Assembly (NCBI GenBank): GCA_028820635.1
Contig: JAPPIG010000132.1
Coordinates: 62,001 to 126,000 of the forward strand
DNA: 64,000 nt
Origin: Candidatus Poribacteria bacterium
Lineage (GTDB): Bacteria > Poribacteria > WGA-4E > WGA-3G
Direction: 5' to 3'
The notes beneath the pieces are model-generated. The model saw nothing but the letters and a program-made list of their open reading frames with translations, was not told where the DNA came from and made no database searches. Made by a program: the position numbers and the translations under genes. Positions 1 to 9,714 of the stretch are shown here, in pieces (the stretch's first letter is position 1; every line of letters begins with the position of its first letter).

Positions 1-232
1 CTTTTTTTTCTTCTATTTTCTTCATCAAATGTCTATATGCAGTGATAGCTTCATTCTCATCCACATATCTTGCTATGTTTACTCTTCTAATTTTTTCATT
101 CTGTATTGGAACTAATGCCGCAAGTGTAAAATGATCACCGTCAGGAATAACAAGTATTTGCACACACATATCAACATTAATTGCAGAGACAATTGCATTA
201 TATTTTGTATCGTCTAAATCTGTTATAAACAT
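1..232 (-). CDS. Hypothetical protein, 3' end outside window
   Basis: The reading frame runs off the left edge; 77 N-terminal residues are visible, starting MFITDLDDTKYNAIVSAI. The ATG at 232 has a good SD (AGGAGAG, about 8 nt upstream on the minus strand). The visible part has no signal peptide or membrane segment. It alternates short hydrophobic strands (VQILVIP, FTLAALVP) with charged stretches and ends in a lysine/glutamate-rich helix, so it looks like a small cytosolic alpha/beta protein. I do not recognise the family. The SD and a continuous frame to the edge support it as real; function is unknown. Confidence 0.6.
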   Translation of the reverse strand, partial: MFITDLDDTKYNAIVSAINVDMCVQILVIPDGDHFTLAALVPIQNEKIRRVNIARYVDENEAITAYRHLMKKIEEKK

Positions 233-410
233 TCTCAATTCTCTCCTAAAAAACTTCAGTCCGTATGTTAGAATAAGGATACGTGAAACCAACAAATTTC
301 CAAAGAGGTGTAACGAATCGCACGACTATGAATGCAATAAATCCAAAATAAAATGTACTGCTACTTTAGACTTTACAATAATCGTAAATCAAGAATTGAT
401 TCGTTCCTTC

Positions 411-1070
411 TTAGCCATCAATTGGCGTTAATACAACGTTGCGATACGCAACCGGACCGTGATCACCTTGCAACAACAGAGGACCAGTAGCCGCTTCATC
501 TGGTAACATCGCACCGCGTGTGACTCCTACCACTTCAACATTTTCATGGATTATTTGCCCATTCCACACGACTTTGACGAAAGTTGCATTGGCAGTTTTA
601 TTGTTGTTAGCATCAAATCTCGGGGCGCGGAAGGTTATGTCATAAGTTTGCCATTCACCCGGTGGTTTGCTTGCATTGACACGTGGTGGAACGCCATCAA
701 CAGGTTTATTGTCAATCCAACGACAATACACACCGCCGCATGTCCCATAGTGCAGTTCCGTTGCGCCCCAACTATCCAATATCTGAATCTCATACCTACC
801 CATTACGTAAACACCTGAGTTTGAACCTTGCGACACCATAAATTCAACGTGCAGTTCACAATCACCGTGTTCATATTCTGTGTAAAGATCAGCTGTTCGT
901 CCTGTCGGACCGTTATAAAAAACGCCTTCGCCGGGTGTTGCTGCTAACAACTTATTGTCGTCTGGATTGAGCGCGACATCGCCGATAGCAGACCACGCAT
1001 GTTCCGCAGCACCGCCTCTCGCGTGCCAATCCTCCAAATTCTTACCATTAAAGAGAGTAATTTGAGACAT
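411..1070 (-). CDS. DUF1080 (3-keto-disaccharide hydrolase-like) protein
   Basis: 219 residues. It opens with LFNGKNLEDWHARGG, the usual start of the DUF1080 fold (PF06439), a concanavalin A-like beta sandwich seen in carbohydrate-active and LamG-like proteins. Other family hallmarks are NSGVYVMGRYEIQILDSWG around residues 84-102, GGVYCRWIDNKP around 111-122, and GEWQTYDITFRAPRF. Family members are linked to glycoside or 3-keto-sugar hydrolysis; the substrate here cannot be read from sequence. There is no signal peptide, so it may be cytoplasmic or exported by another route. A strong SD (AGGAGG) lies just upstream of the ATG. It is divergent from the cytochrome gene and shares no obvious operon. 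Such proteins are abundant in Planctomycetes and Poribacteria-like genomes. Confidence 0.88.
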   Translation of the reverse strand: MSQITLFNGKNLEDWHARGGAAEHAWSAIGDVALNPDDNKLLAATPGEGVFYNGPTGRTADLYTEYEHGDCELHVEFMVSQGSNSGVYVMGRYEIQILDSWGATELHYGTCGGVYCRWIDNKPVDGVPPRVNASKPPGEWQTYDITFRAPRFDANNNKTANATFVKVVWNGQIIHENVEVVGVTRGAMLPDEAATGPLLLQGDHGPVAYRNVVLTPIDG

Positions 1071-1132
1071 AAATACCTCCTATGTAAATGTGAATGTGTT
1101 AGATACTTTGAGAAATTTACCAAAACTTTTCA

Positions 1133-1161
1133 TTGACAAATTTTGGAAAATCACATATCCT
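1133..1161 (+). promoter_or_regulatory. Promoter for the cytochrome c gene
   Basis: TTGACA at 1133-1138 and TATCCT at 1156-1161 with a 17-nt spacer. It lies about 40 nt upstream of the chosen ATG at 1202. Reading this stretch as a promoter is why the longer frame starting at 1133 was not taken as coding. Confidence 0.6.
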
Positions 1162-1201
1162 ATATGGACAATTGATAATTTATAAGGACAATTTAAAGTC
1201 T

Positions 1202-2137
1202 ATGAAACAAGCATTCTTATTTTTATTTTTATCCCTATTGATGGGATCGCTCGTTGTTTTCAAAATTGCCTCACTTCAAGCAGATACTGCGGATACTGCA
1301 GGCGCACAAGAAAGCACTTCAGAGACTATAAAAACACCTTTTGCCGAAGGATGCAACAAATGTCACGGAGACGAAGCCTCTTACAAAGAATGGACTCAAG
1401 CGGGGCATTCACATGCCCTTGTCAATCTCCTTGAAGGACCGTATGAGGTACAGACCTCTTGTCTGAGTTGCCACTCTTCTGGGTATACCACGTTTGCCGA
1501 GCAAGGCATTCCAGGACACCCGTATAACGAAAAGACAGCAGTCAATGCAGTTGCTTGTTCTTCCTGCCATTCCCATGCCAGTAAAGAGGAACATCTGTTG
1601 GTAATGCCTGCAAAAAAATTATGTGTCACCTGCCACAAAATGGACTGTGGATGTGCTGGTGCTGGTATTGTTCACCAATCGCAAGCAGAGATGTTTTTAG
1701 GGCGTGAAGGCGCAGGCGTTAAACGGATGCCATCGCCGCACGTGCGCGCCATGAAAAAACGTTGTGTTCACTGCCACATGGCAAAAAATGACCCCAAAAA
1801 AGACGACAAAGAACCTGTCGTAAAACATGGTGGCCATACCTTCAAGGCGGACTTTTCAACTTGTAGTAGTGCAGGATGCCATGACACTGTTGATAATGAT
1901 ATGGCGGTAAAACTCCCCCTATATCGTGCTGAAATCGAGGCAAAGATGAAAGAAGTTAAGGCGATGCTGGACAACGCAGCAGACAAAACCTCACAAGCCT
2001 ATAAAGATGCAAAGTTAAACTATGACATGGTGAAAGGAGACAGCGGCTATGGGCTACATAATATCCCTTATGCCCGTGCTTTGTTAGAGCATAGTCTCTC
2101 TCTAAAACCGCAGTTAAATCCTGCTGAAAACCAGTAG
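1202..2137 (+). CDS. Exported multihaem cytochrome c (six haem motifs)
   Basis: 311 residues from the ATG at 1202, which starts a normal signal sequence (MKQAFLFLFLSLLMG, cleavage probably near residue 27); an upstream in-frame start at 1133 would put promoter bases inside the gene. Haem-binding motifs are CNKCH (51), CLSCH (87), CSSCH (119), CVTCH (141), CVHCH (188) and a CX4CH variant CSSAGCH (221), the spacing known from tetrahaem cytochrome c3 and related proteins. The C-terminal 80 residues are a charged helical region without haem sites. It should act in the periplasm as an electron carrier, perhaps the haem subunit of a larger redox complex, but no oxidoreductase partner sits next to it. 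Exact subfamily is unassigned. Confidence 0.87.
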   Translation: MKQAFLFLFLSLLMGSLVVFKIASLQADTADTAGAQESTSETIKTPFAEGCNKCHGDEASYKEWTQAGHSHALVNLLEGPYEVQTSCLSCHSSGYTTFAEQGIPGHPYNEKTAVNAVACSSCHSHASKEEHLLVMPAKKLCVTCHKMDCGCAGAGIVHQSQAEMFLGREGAGVKRMPSPHVRAMKKRCVHCHMAKNDPKKDDKEPVVKHGGHTFKADFSTCSSAGCHDTVDNDMAVKLPLYRAEIEAKMKEVKAMLDNAADKTSQAYKDAKLNYDMVKGDSGYGLHNIPYARALLEHSLSLKPQLNPAENQ

Positions 2138-2169
2138 ATGTTATTGACAATGATTTAGCAAACGTGGCT

Positions 2170-3006
2170 TTAACTGGCACCGTTTGTTGCCGATTTCAAC
2201 GGAACATCTTGATCTTGCGGAATATAATAGCTTAACGGGTCGCTGACAACACCGAGCAGTTGCTTCTGAATCGGATTACATTTGGCAACCAATTCATCCG
2301 GCATTTGTATATAATCCATCGGTTTGACCCAACGGTAGGCATATCCCATAAAGATCGTTTTACGTGGAAAACCTGCCCAATTTTTTCCGATGCCGTGATA
2401 CGTCCGTTGTTCAAAGAGGAACGCGTCACCAGCATTGACGTTCATGGAAATCGCACCACGTGCCCCACCTGTTTCAGGATCACGGGCGGGCATACCTTTT
2501 AATCGGTTGCTTCCCGGCACTAATACCGTTGCACCTGAGGCAGGGTCAGACTGGTCACTGATAGCATACGCTATCTTGAGCAGGATGCGTGGGTGCGGTT
2601 CCTGCATCTCGCGATATGACGTTCCACCATCACGATGAAGTCCAATCTTAGTCTTGGCATCGTCGGGTGGTTCCTCTTTTGAAGGGAGCACAATCAGGTG
2701 TGACGTAATCATCTGTATGTTCCAATTCAATACGCCACATGCATAAGGAAAAGTTTTGTGCCAGTCGAGAAGTTGGAGAAATGCCTCATGATGCGTAATG
2801 CAATTACGTAGATTGAGTTTACCATCTGGATCCAGATTTTCCGCTGCTGATTCCTTCTCGAAAACTTCATCAACGGCAGCGTCAATTTCCGTCACGACAT
2901 CTGGTGGCAAGGCATTTTTAATTAAGAGATAGCCGTTATCATCAACAAACTGTTTTTGCTCAGACGTAAGGACTACCGCCTCAGACAAATCGTTCATCGT
3001 ATCCAT
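2170..3006 (-). CDS. Phytanoyl-CoA dioxygenase (PhyH) family protein
   Basis: Non-haem Fe(II)/2-oxoglutarate oxygenase of the PhyH family. The N-terminus (LTSEQKQFVDDNGYLLIKNALPPDVV) is the family signature helix. The iron triad is visible as LHRDGG (HxD) in the middle and the distal His in TYHGIGKNW, followed by RKTIFMGY, whose Arg would bind 2-oxoglutarate. The protein is about 278 residues, typical for the family. Start choice: the ATG at 3006 has AAGGATG upstream; earlier in-frame starts at 3027 (ATG) and 3039 (TTG) have no SD. The substrate is unknown; these enzymes hydroxylate lipids, amino acids or natural products and are expanded in Poribacteria-like genomes. A second member lies at 41725-42540. 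Confidence 0.88.
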   Translation of the reverse strand: MDTMNDLSEAVVLTSEQKQFVDDNGYLLIKNALPPDVVTEIDAAVDEVFEKESAAENLDPDGKLNLRNCITHHEAFLQLLDWHKTFPYACGVLNWNIQMITSHLIVLPSKEEPPDDAKTKIGLHRDGGTSYREMQEPHPRILLKIAYAISDQSDPASGATVLVPGSNRLKGMPARDPETGGARGAISMNVNAGDAFLFEQRTYHGIGKNWAGFPRKTIFMGYAYRWVKPMDYIQMPDELVAKCNPIQKQLLGVVSDPLSYYIPQDQDVPLKSATNGAS

Positions 3007-3085
3007 TTTTTCATCCTTTTTAGACATGTCTAAATTCAATTTATGTATATCCTATTTGGGACACTTGACTGTCCTATGATTTTAA

Positions 3086-3114
3086 AGTATACAAGGATTT
3101 ACTGAAAATCTCAA
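3086..3114 (-). promoter_or_regulatory. Promoter for the PhyH gene
   Basis: On the minus strand TTGAGA (3109-3114) and TATACT (3086-3091) are separated by 17 nt, a near-consensus vegetative promoter about 80 nt upstream of the gene. Confidence 0.6.
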
Positions 3115-3180
3115 GTAAATTTTAGACGCTCTCAGCACGCTGGAGCTTAAGGCTACAACGCGGAAAGTTCTGAATCAATT

Positions 3181-5133
3181 TTGAGACCCACAACTTCACA
3201 GCAATTAGGACACGGACAAGAAACTACGCATCGTGAACTAACAACACAAACACGACCACATTTCGGTGCTACATGGCGTGCTATCTTAATCGGCGCCGGA
3301 CTTACTATACCCAACGTCTATTGGATTTTAGATTCAGCTGGACAAGGGTATCCAACCACGATTTCGCTCTACTTTAATGTCATCTTTTGCATCTTTATCA
3401 TTACAGGTGCAAATTTGGCATTGAAACAGGTTTTGCCGCGAGTTGCCTTCCAACAAGGCGAATTGCTGACGATTTATGTCATGCTCGCGATTGCCTCCTC
3501 CTTGGCAGGGCACGATGTTCTACGCGTCCTAATCCCAATGATCCCCTACGCTTTCTGGTATGCTACACCTGAAAACGATTGGGCGCATCTATTTCATCGT
3601 TATATCCCCGATTGGATAGCAGTCAAAGATAAACCATTTTTAACCGAGTATTACCGAGGCGAAACGAGTTTATATCAATGGGAAATCATTGAAGGATGGA
3701 TCACCACCACCCTAACGTGGGGTGGTTTTTTGTGTGCCCTCGTGTTCGTAATGGTTTTCATCAATACGCTCGTTCGCAAGCAGTGGACAGAACACGAAAA
3801 ACTGAGTTACCCGATTATTCAACTACCACTTGAATTAACGAATGTCGGCAAGACGAACCTGCTAACAAACAAGATGATGTGGCTTGGATTTGGGATTGCG
3901 GGTGCGATTGATATTCTCAACGGGTTACACTATCTCTTTCCAAATGTGCCAAGTCTCGGCGGTCGTCTCTACGATTTACGTCCATTTTTTACCCAAAAAC
4001 CGTGGAGTGCGATCGGATGGACACCTATTGCTGTGTTTCCGTTTGCTGTAGGGATGGCGTTCTTTATTCCGCTGGATTTGTCATTTTCTTGTTGGTTTTT
4101 CTATCTGTTTTGGAAGGCGGAACGGATTTTCGGAGATGCGTTGGGAATCAGAGGTATGCCGAATTTTCCGTTTACTGATGAGCAATCGTTTGGCGCGTAT
4201 ATCGGTTTATTCGTCATTGCTATTATTGCCACGCGAAAACACCTCGCACAAGTGGCACGCAAAATCTTTAGGCCGCGAGAAGGAAACGATTCTGACGAAC
4301 CGATGTCATATCTCGGCATGATTATTTGCCTTATCGGTAGTTTGATGTTTATCGCTATCTTTTGCAACGCTGCGGGGATGTCAGTGTGGGCAATTGTGGT
4401 TTTCTTCGGCATTTACTACGCAATTTCCACCGCTGTGACTCGCATGCGTGCTGAACTCGGTTCACCTGTACACGATTTACATTTCATTGGACCGGATGAA
4501 ATGATGCCTCGTATCTTTGGAACGCGTCTGCTTGGACCGAGAAACCTAACAATGCTCGCCTACCTCTTCTCTTTTAATCGCGCTTATCGTGGGCATCCGA
4601 TGCCGCATATCTTGGAAGGTTTTAAACTCGCTGAACGCACACGAATCTCCAATCGTAGACTTCTCATTGCAATGTGTGTGGCAATTGTTATCGGCACATT
4701 CGCATCATTTTGGGCATTTTATCATATCTCATACATTGAAGGCGCGCGTAATTGGTTCGCAGGGAGACCGTTTAACCGACTTCAGAGTTGGCTCACTTCA
4801 CCCCGAGCACCCGACGTCCCGGCAATAGTCGCGATGTTTGTTGGATTTCTGATTACTGGATTCTTGATGATTATGCGGATACGACTATTTTGGTGGCCCT
4901 TTCATCCAGCAGGGTTTGCTATTTCCAGCAGTTGGTCGATGAATGTGTTTTGGTTTTCAATTTTCGTCAGTTCTGTTATCAAGTGGATTATCCTAAAGCA
5001 AGGCGGGATCAACCTGCACCGCAAACTTATTCCGTTTTTTCTTGGTTTGATTCTGGGGGAGTTCATTGTTGGAGGTGTGTGGAGTCTTATCGGGATTACG
5101 TTGAATACACCGATGTATCGGTTTCTGTTTTAG
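3181..5133 (+). CDS. Large polytopic membrane protein, DUF6785/DUF6784-like
   Basis: 650 residues with roughly 12-13 predicted transmembrane helices, for example around residues 33-50, 66-85, 95-115, 178-200, 285-310, 335-350, 375-420, 495-520, 550-572 and 620-640. The overall layout and motifs such as EHEKLSYPIIQLPLEL and RMRAELGSPVHDLHFIGPDE resemble the DUF6785/DUF6784 family of uncharacterised inner-membrane proteins, some of which are annotated as peptide-transporter-like. The only start before the conserved region is TTG at 3181, since an in-frame stop (TAA at 3148) lies upstream; the SD is weak (CGGAAAG). It stands alone between the PhyH gene and the TPR-PIN locus. A transport role is inference from topology; no substrate can be proposed. 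Confidence 0.8.
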   Translation: MRPTTSQQLGHGQETTHRELTTQTRPHFGATWRAILIGAGLTIPNVYWILDSAGQGYPTTISLYFNVIFCIFIITGANLALKQVLPRVAFQQGELLTIYVMLAIASSLAGHDVLRVLIPMIPYAFWYATPENDWAHLFHRYIPDWIAVKDKPFLTEYYRGETSLYQWEIIEGWITTTLTWGGFLCALVFVMVFINTLVRKQWTEHEKLSYPIIQLPLELTNVGKTNLLTNKMMWLGFGIAGAIDILNGLHYLFPNVPSLGGRLYDLRPFFTQKPWSAIGWTPIAVFPFAVGMAFFIPLDLSFSCWFFYLFWKAERIFGDALGIRGMPNFPFTDEQSFGAYIGLFVIAIIATRKHLAQVARKIFRPREGNDSDEPMSYLGMIICLIGSLMFIAIFCNAAGMSVWAIVVFFGIYYAISTAVTRMRAELGSPVHDLHFIGPDEMMPRIFGTRLLGPRNLTMLAYLFSFNRAYRGHPMPHILEGFKLAERTRISNRRLLIAMCVAIVIGTFASFWAFYHISYIEGARNWFAGRPFNRLQSWLTSPRAPDVPAIVAMFVGFLITGFLMIMRIRLFWWPFHPAGFAISSSWSMNVFWFSIFVSSVIKWIILKQGGINLHRKLIPFFLGLILGEFIVGGVWSLIGITLNTPMYRFLF

Positions 5134-5180
5134 GTAGTGTTGATATGTAGAATCACACGGCTAATCAGATTTCTTTCACC

Positions 5181-5209
5181 TTGACTGAACAGCATAAATA
5201 TGCTATAAT
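5181..5209 (+). promoter_or_regulatory. Promoter with palindromic operator for the TPR-PIN locus
   Basis: TTGACT (5181-5186), 17-nt spacer, TATAAT (5204-5209). A perfect inverted repeat AGCATA-AA-TATGCT occupies 5191-5204, filling most of the spacer and touching the -10 box. This is the classical position for a repressor operator. No regulator gene is adjacent, so the binding protein could be the locus product itself or act in trans. Confidence 0.7.
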
Positions 5210-5293
5210 GATAATAGCAATTTATCAAATCAAAAGACTATTGGTAGAATATTAACTCACACCGAACAAACACCTGATAGGAGATGAAAATCC

Positions 5294-8200
5294 ATGGAAA
5301 TTCTCAGTTTACTCTTCACAACATATAGCCTTGTTGGCACTGGATTTTCTATTGCTGGTGTTATTAACCCCGCAATTAAAAAATACTACAAAACTACGGC
5401 AGAAAAACTTTTCAAAAAATCTTTTGTTAAGGTAGTTAAGCAAAATGCGTCTGAATTCGCTGATCAAACTGACCCAAAAACAGTTGAAGTGGATCCCGAT
5501 ACATTTGACAACGTTATTGCTTCACTTAAAGACGATGATATAGTCCAATTCACACAATTAAATGAAAGTGAAAAAATAGCGAAAATCACAACGCTTTTTC
5601 GTCCTTGTATTATCGTCCCCAACCATCAATTGCCCAATATGGATTTTGAACATAGAATTCGTCCCATTATTGAGAGAGTGATTGTTGATTTTTATTCACA
5701 ACTTCCATTCAATCAGGGAGCATTCAATCAAATTGTCCTTGAACATATTCAAAACAACATAAAGAATCAAGATGATGCCCACACGATGTTAACCGAATTG
5801 TCAAGTAAAATTGACTCTGTGCGAAATGAAGTGACACAACGTCTTTCTGAGGATATACAAACCATCAAAGATGACACCGAAAAAATTAAGGATGACAATA
5901 TTGAGATTAAGGATATGACAGGTGCAACTTTAGATATAGTTCGTGACATTAAATCTCTACTTGATGTAAATACCGCTGATTTAATAAAGACTGAAGTTGC
6001 AAAAGAACACCATGCAGAAATAGACGATGCTCGAAACTTTCTCAAGAGTAATGAACCTAAAACTTCTCTAAAGTTATTAGAGAATCTGAAAAGACGAACT
6101 TGGAAAGATGCTTCGGATGATTTAAAGTATAGCCTCCTAACAAATATGGCAGCTGCTCAATTTTCACTGAATAACGAAAAAGGAGCTGCAAAGTTGTTGA
6201 TTAGGGCATTTGATCTCAATCGTGAAGACGAAAAGGCACTTTCTAACCGTGCATTAGCCCACCTACTATTGGGAGAAGCAGAATATGCTGCAGGCTACGC
6301 AAGACAGACATTGGATAAGAATGATGATAATACGGATGCTTATGTAATTCTCGTTGGAATTTCTGCTGAGGAAGAAACACTTGATGAAGTAATTGCTAAA
6401 GTTCCCGACTATTTACACGATTCTCCACAAATTGCTTACGCTATCAGCGAATTAGCAAAACAACGCGAGAATTATGAAGCAGCGAAAAGATGGGGTGAAA
6501 TTATGGTGTCGCAAGACCAAGAAAACGCTCCTGATTTCAAAGCTGCTTTCGCAAATATCTTGATTGAGCAAGTATTAGAAGATAATCTTGCAGTGGGGAT
6601 CAGTCAACTTTATGAGTCACAAAAGCAACAACTACATCGTGCAATAGGATTTCTTACGGAGGCATGGAACTGCGTTTCCAATACAGAATTAAGAGACTAT
6701 AGAGTAGATTGGATCATTAACAGAGGTATAGCACATTTTCATCTTGGCGAGTTGAAAGAAGCAAAAGAAGACCTTGATACTGCCTTAGAAATTGAAGACT
6801 CAAATCCAAGATTGATAAAAAAACGTGCGTTCTTAGCCTTTGAGTGTGGAGATATAGCAGAAGCTATTGAATTCATGGAATCAATCCAATCCACGCAGGA
6901 AGTCCCCGAAGCACCACTAATACTTGCAAATTATCTCTTCGCGGACAAGCGATTAGATGAGTCCCAGAAAATACTTAAAGATTTTTTGCAGACAGATTTG
7001 ATGCCAGAACTTCAAGAAAAAGCAAGACGTTTGCTCATTGATGTTTATATAGCTGATAGAAGTTTTGATGATGCATTAGAAATATCAATAGCAATGCGTG
7101 AGTCAACGCCAAAAAGTATACCGAATCTTGTTGACGCTGCTCGCATATTTAGCGCGAAAGAAAAACGCAATGAAGCAATCTCTCTACTCAAAGAAGCATA
7201 CAACTATATTCAGGATGGTGCAGAATTTCTTGATATTCTATTATTGGCTCACCAACTCTACATTCATGAACAATTTAATGAAGCTGCAACACTATATGAA
7301 AAACTTGCCGACACAAGTCAGGACTCTCAAGTGACACAATGTTTAGCACATAGTTACTATAAGTCTGGCGAATTTGGGAAGGCACTTAAAATATGTCAGG
7401 AACTTCGTGAGGAATATGGACCTCTTGAAAACATCACTGAGATGGAGGTCGTGATTCATGAGGAATACGGCGATATGAACCAAGCCGAATCGGTATGTAA
7501 GGATTATTTAAAGATATTTCCTGATGATATTGATATGCAAATCAGGCATGGACTGATTTTGTTACGGTCTTATAAAGAAACTGAAGTAGATAGTGTCTTA
7601 GATAGTTTTACCGATTTCAAAGACTTTAGATTTCTTAAGGATCTTTCTTTAGAGACATGCTTTCATTTAATTCAACTATTTCTAATTAGATTTCAACCAG
7701 AAAAAGCACTTAAGATAATGTATGAAGTGCGAAGAACACATTTCAATAATCCCAATGCCCACCGTCTATATGTCCAGACTTTCTCTTCGGTTTCAAATGA
7801 AATTCCTGAGATGCTAAACCCTTCTCAAGTTGATAAGGACACAGCTGTCAAAGTCAACAATTCTGACGAAGACTATTGGTATATCATTGAAGAAAGTGAA
7901 GATGTAGATATCAAACACTATGAATATAATGTAAATCACCAATTTGCAAAACAATTAATCGGTAAAAACAAGAATGACGAAGTAAGTTTCGGTGAGAAAA
8001 TGTTCGGACAACAGACAGGAAAGATCGTTGATATCAAGAGTAAATACGTTCACGCCTATCAAGAAACCTTAAGAGAATACCCCCATTTATTTCCTTTAGA
8101 CAAGGACATGGATAATATAAAAATAGACGATTCAGATGAAATCGACGATAAAAAACGATTTGAAAAAATGTTTGAATTGATTGATCAGAGACAAGATAAA

Positions 8201-9712
8201 ATAAATAAAATTGAAAAACTATATAAGGAAAAATACCTTACAATCGGAACTTTTACAAGATTAGTCGGCAATAATAGTATAGACACATGGGGAACTCTCA
8301 TGGGGCACCCGGACTTAGGGATTAGGTGTAGTTTCGGTGACTTTGACGAAAGGAACAACGTCCTTAATCTACTTAATCAATCTAACCCTAAACTTGCAGT
8401 AGATATTATATCTCTTATGACTCTTCATTGTCTGGATGCAGCGGATATTGTGGTCAGTACGTTTGGAAAGCTCTGCATTTCCCAATCTACTATAGATGAA
8501 TTACAGAATGTTATCATTGAAAGAGAATCTATGTGGTCTAATCGAGAGGGAATGATAGTTGGTAAACAAGGAGATCGGTATGTAAAACAGATTATCAACC
8601 CTGAAGAAACCAAACAGGGAATAGAATATCTAAAAAACATTGTTCAATGGATTAGGGAAAACTGTGAAGTTGGCGAAGCCACTGTTGGGTCAGAGATGAA
8701 CCAATTACGCAGGAGAGAACTCAATGACATGCTAGAACCGCATTTCCTTGATACCGTTCTTCTTGCAAGCCAACCAGGGCACCTACTTTTCTCGGATGAT
8801 GGACGCCTCAGGCATTATGCAAAAACAAGTCTCAATAGCGTCGCGGGGACAAACTTTCAAATTGACGGTGTGTGGACACAAGTTTTATTAGAGCATTGTG
8901 TTCAGCAAAATCGCCTTGATAAAGCTGACTACGATGAGATGACGATAAAACTTGTTTGTTCAAACTACTATCACACGCAATTTGATGCAGATTTGTTAAT
9001 GGAAGTCGCTAAACGTTCAAATTGGAAGCTCTCCGATCCATACAATAGTTTTGTGCTTGCCTTAGGTGAAGAACGAATGAATGGACTTTCGGCATTAGAC
9101 GTGAGCGTTGATTTTCTCTTTACACTTTGGGAGGAGTCAATTTCTTTCAGAGAAAAAGAATTCTTGACGTTGGGTTTATTAACCGGACTGACTTATGGAC
9201 GGAATGCCCACACAGTATTGAACCGACTTGAATATCTAATTCAAGATAGGCATAGACTTTTTTTGCCTGTTGAAAACAGTATCCTCAGACGAATCAATGA
9301 ATTTAAGCAAATTTATCCTCTTGAAGGGAACTTTGCGTTTTTGGCAGAAAATGATATTCGTCTTAAAGGAACACGGGTAGGTATTGAAACTATTCTATAC
9401 GAATATATTCACAATAACAAAACACCAGTCGTCATCGCTGATCACTACTATACCCCCACACTGGAACAGGTTTACGCCACGATCCTATATTATCTTCAAA
9501 ATCAAGAAAAAGTTGGTGCATATTTGGATGATTATCTAAAATTTTGCCAAACGGCACGAGAAGAACAGACGAAAAATCCGCCGCCCGGTGTTGTTCGCTT
9601 GCGTGAACTTATTGCAGAAAAGGAAGCAAATTCTGATATACCCGAGCCTACCAATCCAGAAAAAGACGCAGCAAGTACAACACAATCCCCAACCCATAAT
9701 GAACAGGGATAA
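5294..9712 (+). CDS. Giant TPR / GreA-B-C-like / PIN-domain conflict protein
   Basis: 1472 residues. Residues 1-26 are hydrophobic; about 30-160 is a helical region (KLFKKSFVKVVKQ...) reminiscent of segments in front of STAND-type immune NTPases; about 165-225 is a coiled coil; about 230-860 is a long run of degenerate TPRs (for example NRALAHLLLGEAEYAAGYAR). Near 895-945, GEKMFGQQTGKIVDIKSKYV followed by YPHLFP resembles the GreA/GreB C-terminal FKBP-like domain. About 1030-1200 resembles the PIN domain that accompanies TPR-GreABC modules: NPKLAVDIISLMTLHCL, acidic residues in TIDEL, then HLLFSDDGRLRHYA, where DD are likely metal ligands. The rest is helical. Such architectures have been proposed as conflict effectors that cut RNA. 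A good SD (AGGAGATG) precedes the ATG, and DUF5615 follows in 2 nt. Domain boundaries and nuclease activity are inference. Confidence 0.75.
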   Translation: MEILSLLFTTYSLVGTGFSIAGVINPAIKKYYKTTAEKLFKKSFVKVVKQNASEFADQTDPKTVEVDPDTFDNVIASLKDDDIVQFTQLNESEKIAKITTLFRPCIIVPNHQLPNMDFEHRIRPIIERVIVDFYSQLPFNQGAFNQIVLEHIQNNIKNQDDAHTMLTELSSKIDSVRNEVTQRLSEDIQTIKDDTEKIKDDNIEIKDMTGATLDIVRDIKSLLDVNTADLIKTEVAKEHHAEIDDARNFLKSNEPKTSLKLLENLKRRTWKDASDDLKYSLLTNMAAAQFSLNNEKGAAKLLIRAFDLNREDEKALSNRALAHLLLGEAEYAAGYARQTLDKNDDNTDAYVILVGISAEEETLDEVIAKVPDYLHDSPQIAYAISELAKQRENYEAAKRWGEIMVSQDQENAPDFKAAFANILIEQVLEDNLAVGISQLYESQKQQLHRAIGFLTEAWNCVSNTELRDYRVDWIINRGIAHFHLGELKEAKEDLDTALEIEDSNPRLIKKRAFLAFECGDIAEAIEFMESIQSTQEVPEAPLILANYLFADKRLDESQKILKDFLQTDLMPELQEKARRLLIDVYIADRSFDDALEISIAMRESTPKSIPNLVDAARIFSAKEKRNEAISLLKEAYNYIQDGAEFLDILLLAHQLYIHEQFNEAATLYEKLADTSQDSQVTQCLAHSYYKSGEFGKALKICQELREEYGPLENITEMEVVIHEEYGDMNQAESVCKDYLKIFPDDIDMQIRHGLILLRSYKETEVDSVLDSFTDFKDFRFLKDLSLETCFHLIQLFLIRFQPEKALKIMYEVRRTHFNNPNAHRLYVQTFSSVSNEIPEMLNPSQVDKDTAVKVNNSDEDYWYIIEESEDVDIKHYEYNVNHQFAKQLIGKNKNDEVSFGEKMFGQQTGKIVDIKSKYVHAYQETLREYPHLFPLDKDMDNIKIDDSDEIDDKKRFEKMFELIDQRQDKINKIEKLYKEKYLTIGTFTRLVGNNSIDTWGTLMGHPDLGIRCSFGDFDERNNVLNLLNQSNPKLAVDIISLMTLHCLDAADIVVSTFGKLCISQSTIDELQNVIIERESMWSNREGMIVGKQGDRYVKQIINPEETKQGIEYLKNIVQWIRENCEVGEATVGSEMNQLRRRELNDMLEPHFLDTVLLASQPGHLLFSDDGRLRHYAKTSLNSVAGTNFQIDGVWTQVLLEHCVQQNRLDKADYDEMTIKLVCSNYYHTQFDADLLMEVAKRSNWKLSDPYNSFVLALGEERMNGLSALDVSVDFLFTLWEESISFREKEFLTLGLLTGLTYGRNAHTVLNRLEYLIQDRHRLFLPVENSILRRINEFKQIYPLEGNFAFLAENDIRLKGTRVGIETILYEYIHNNKTPVVIADHYYTPTLEQVYATILYYLQNQEKVGAYLDDYLKFCQTAREEQTKNPPPGVVRLRELIAEKEANSDIPEPTNPEKDAASTTQSPTHNEQG

Positions 9713-9714
9713 AG

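Noticed and set aside
546..818. Open frame on the plus strand opposite the DUF1080 gene
   Set aside because: It is the shadow of a conserved gene, with no SD and no family resemblance.
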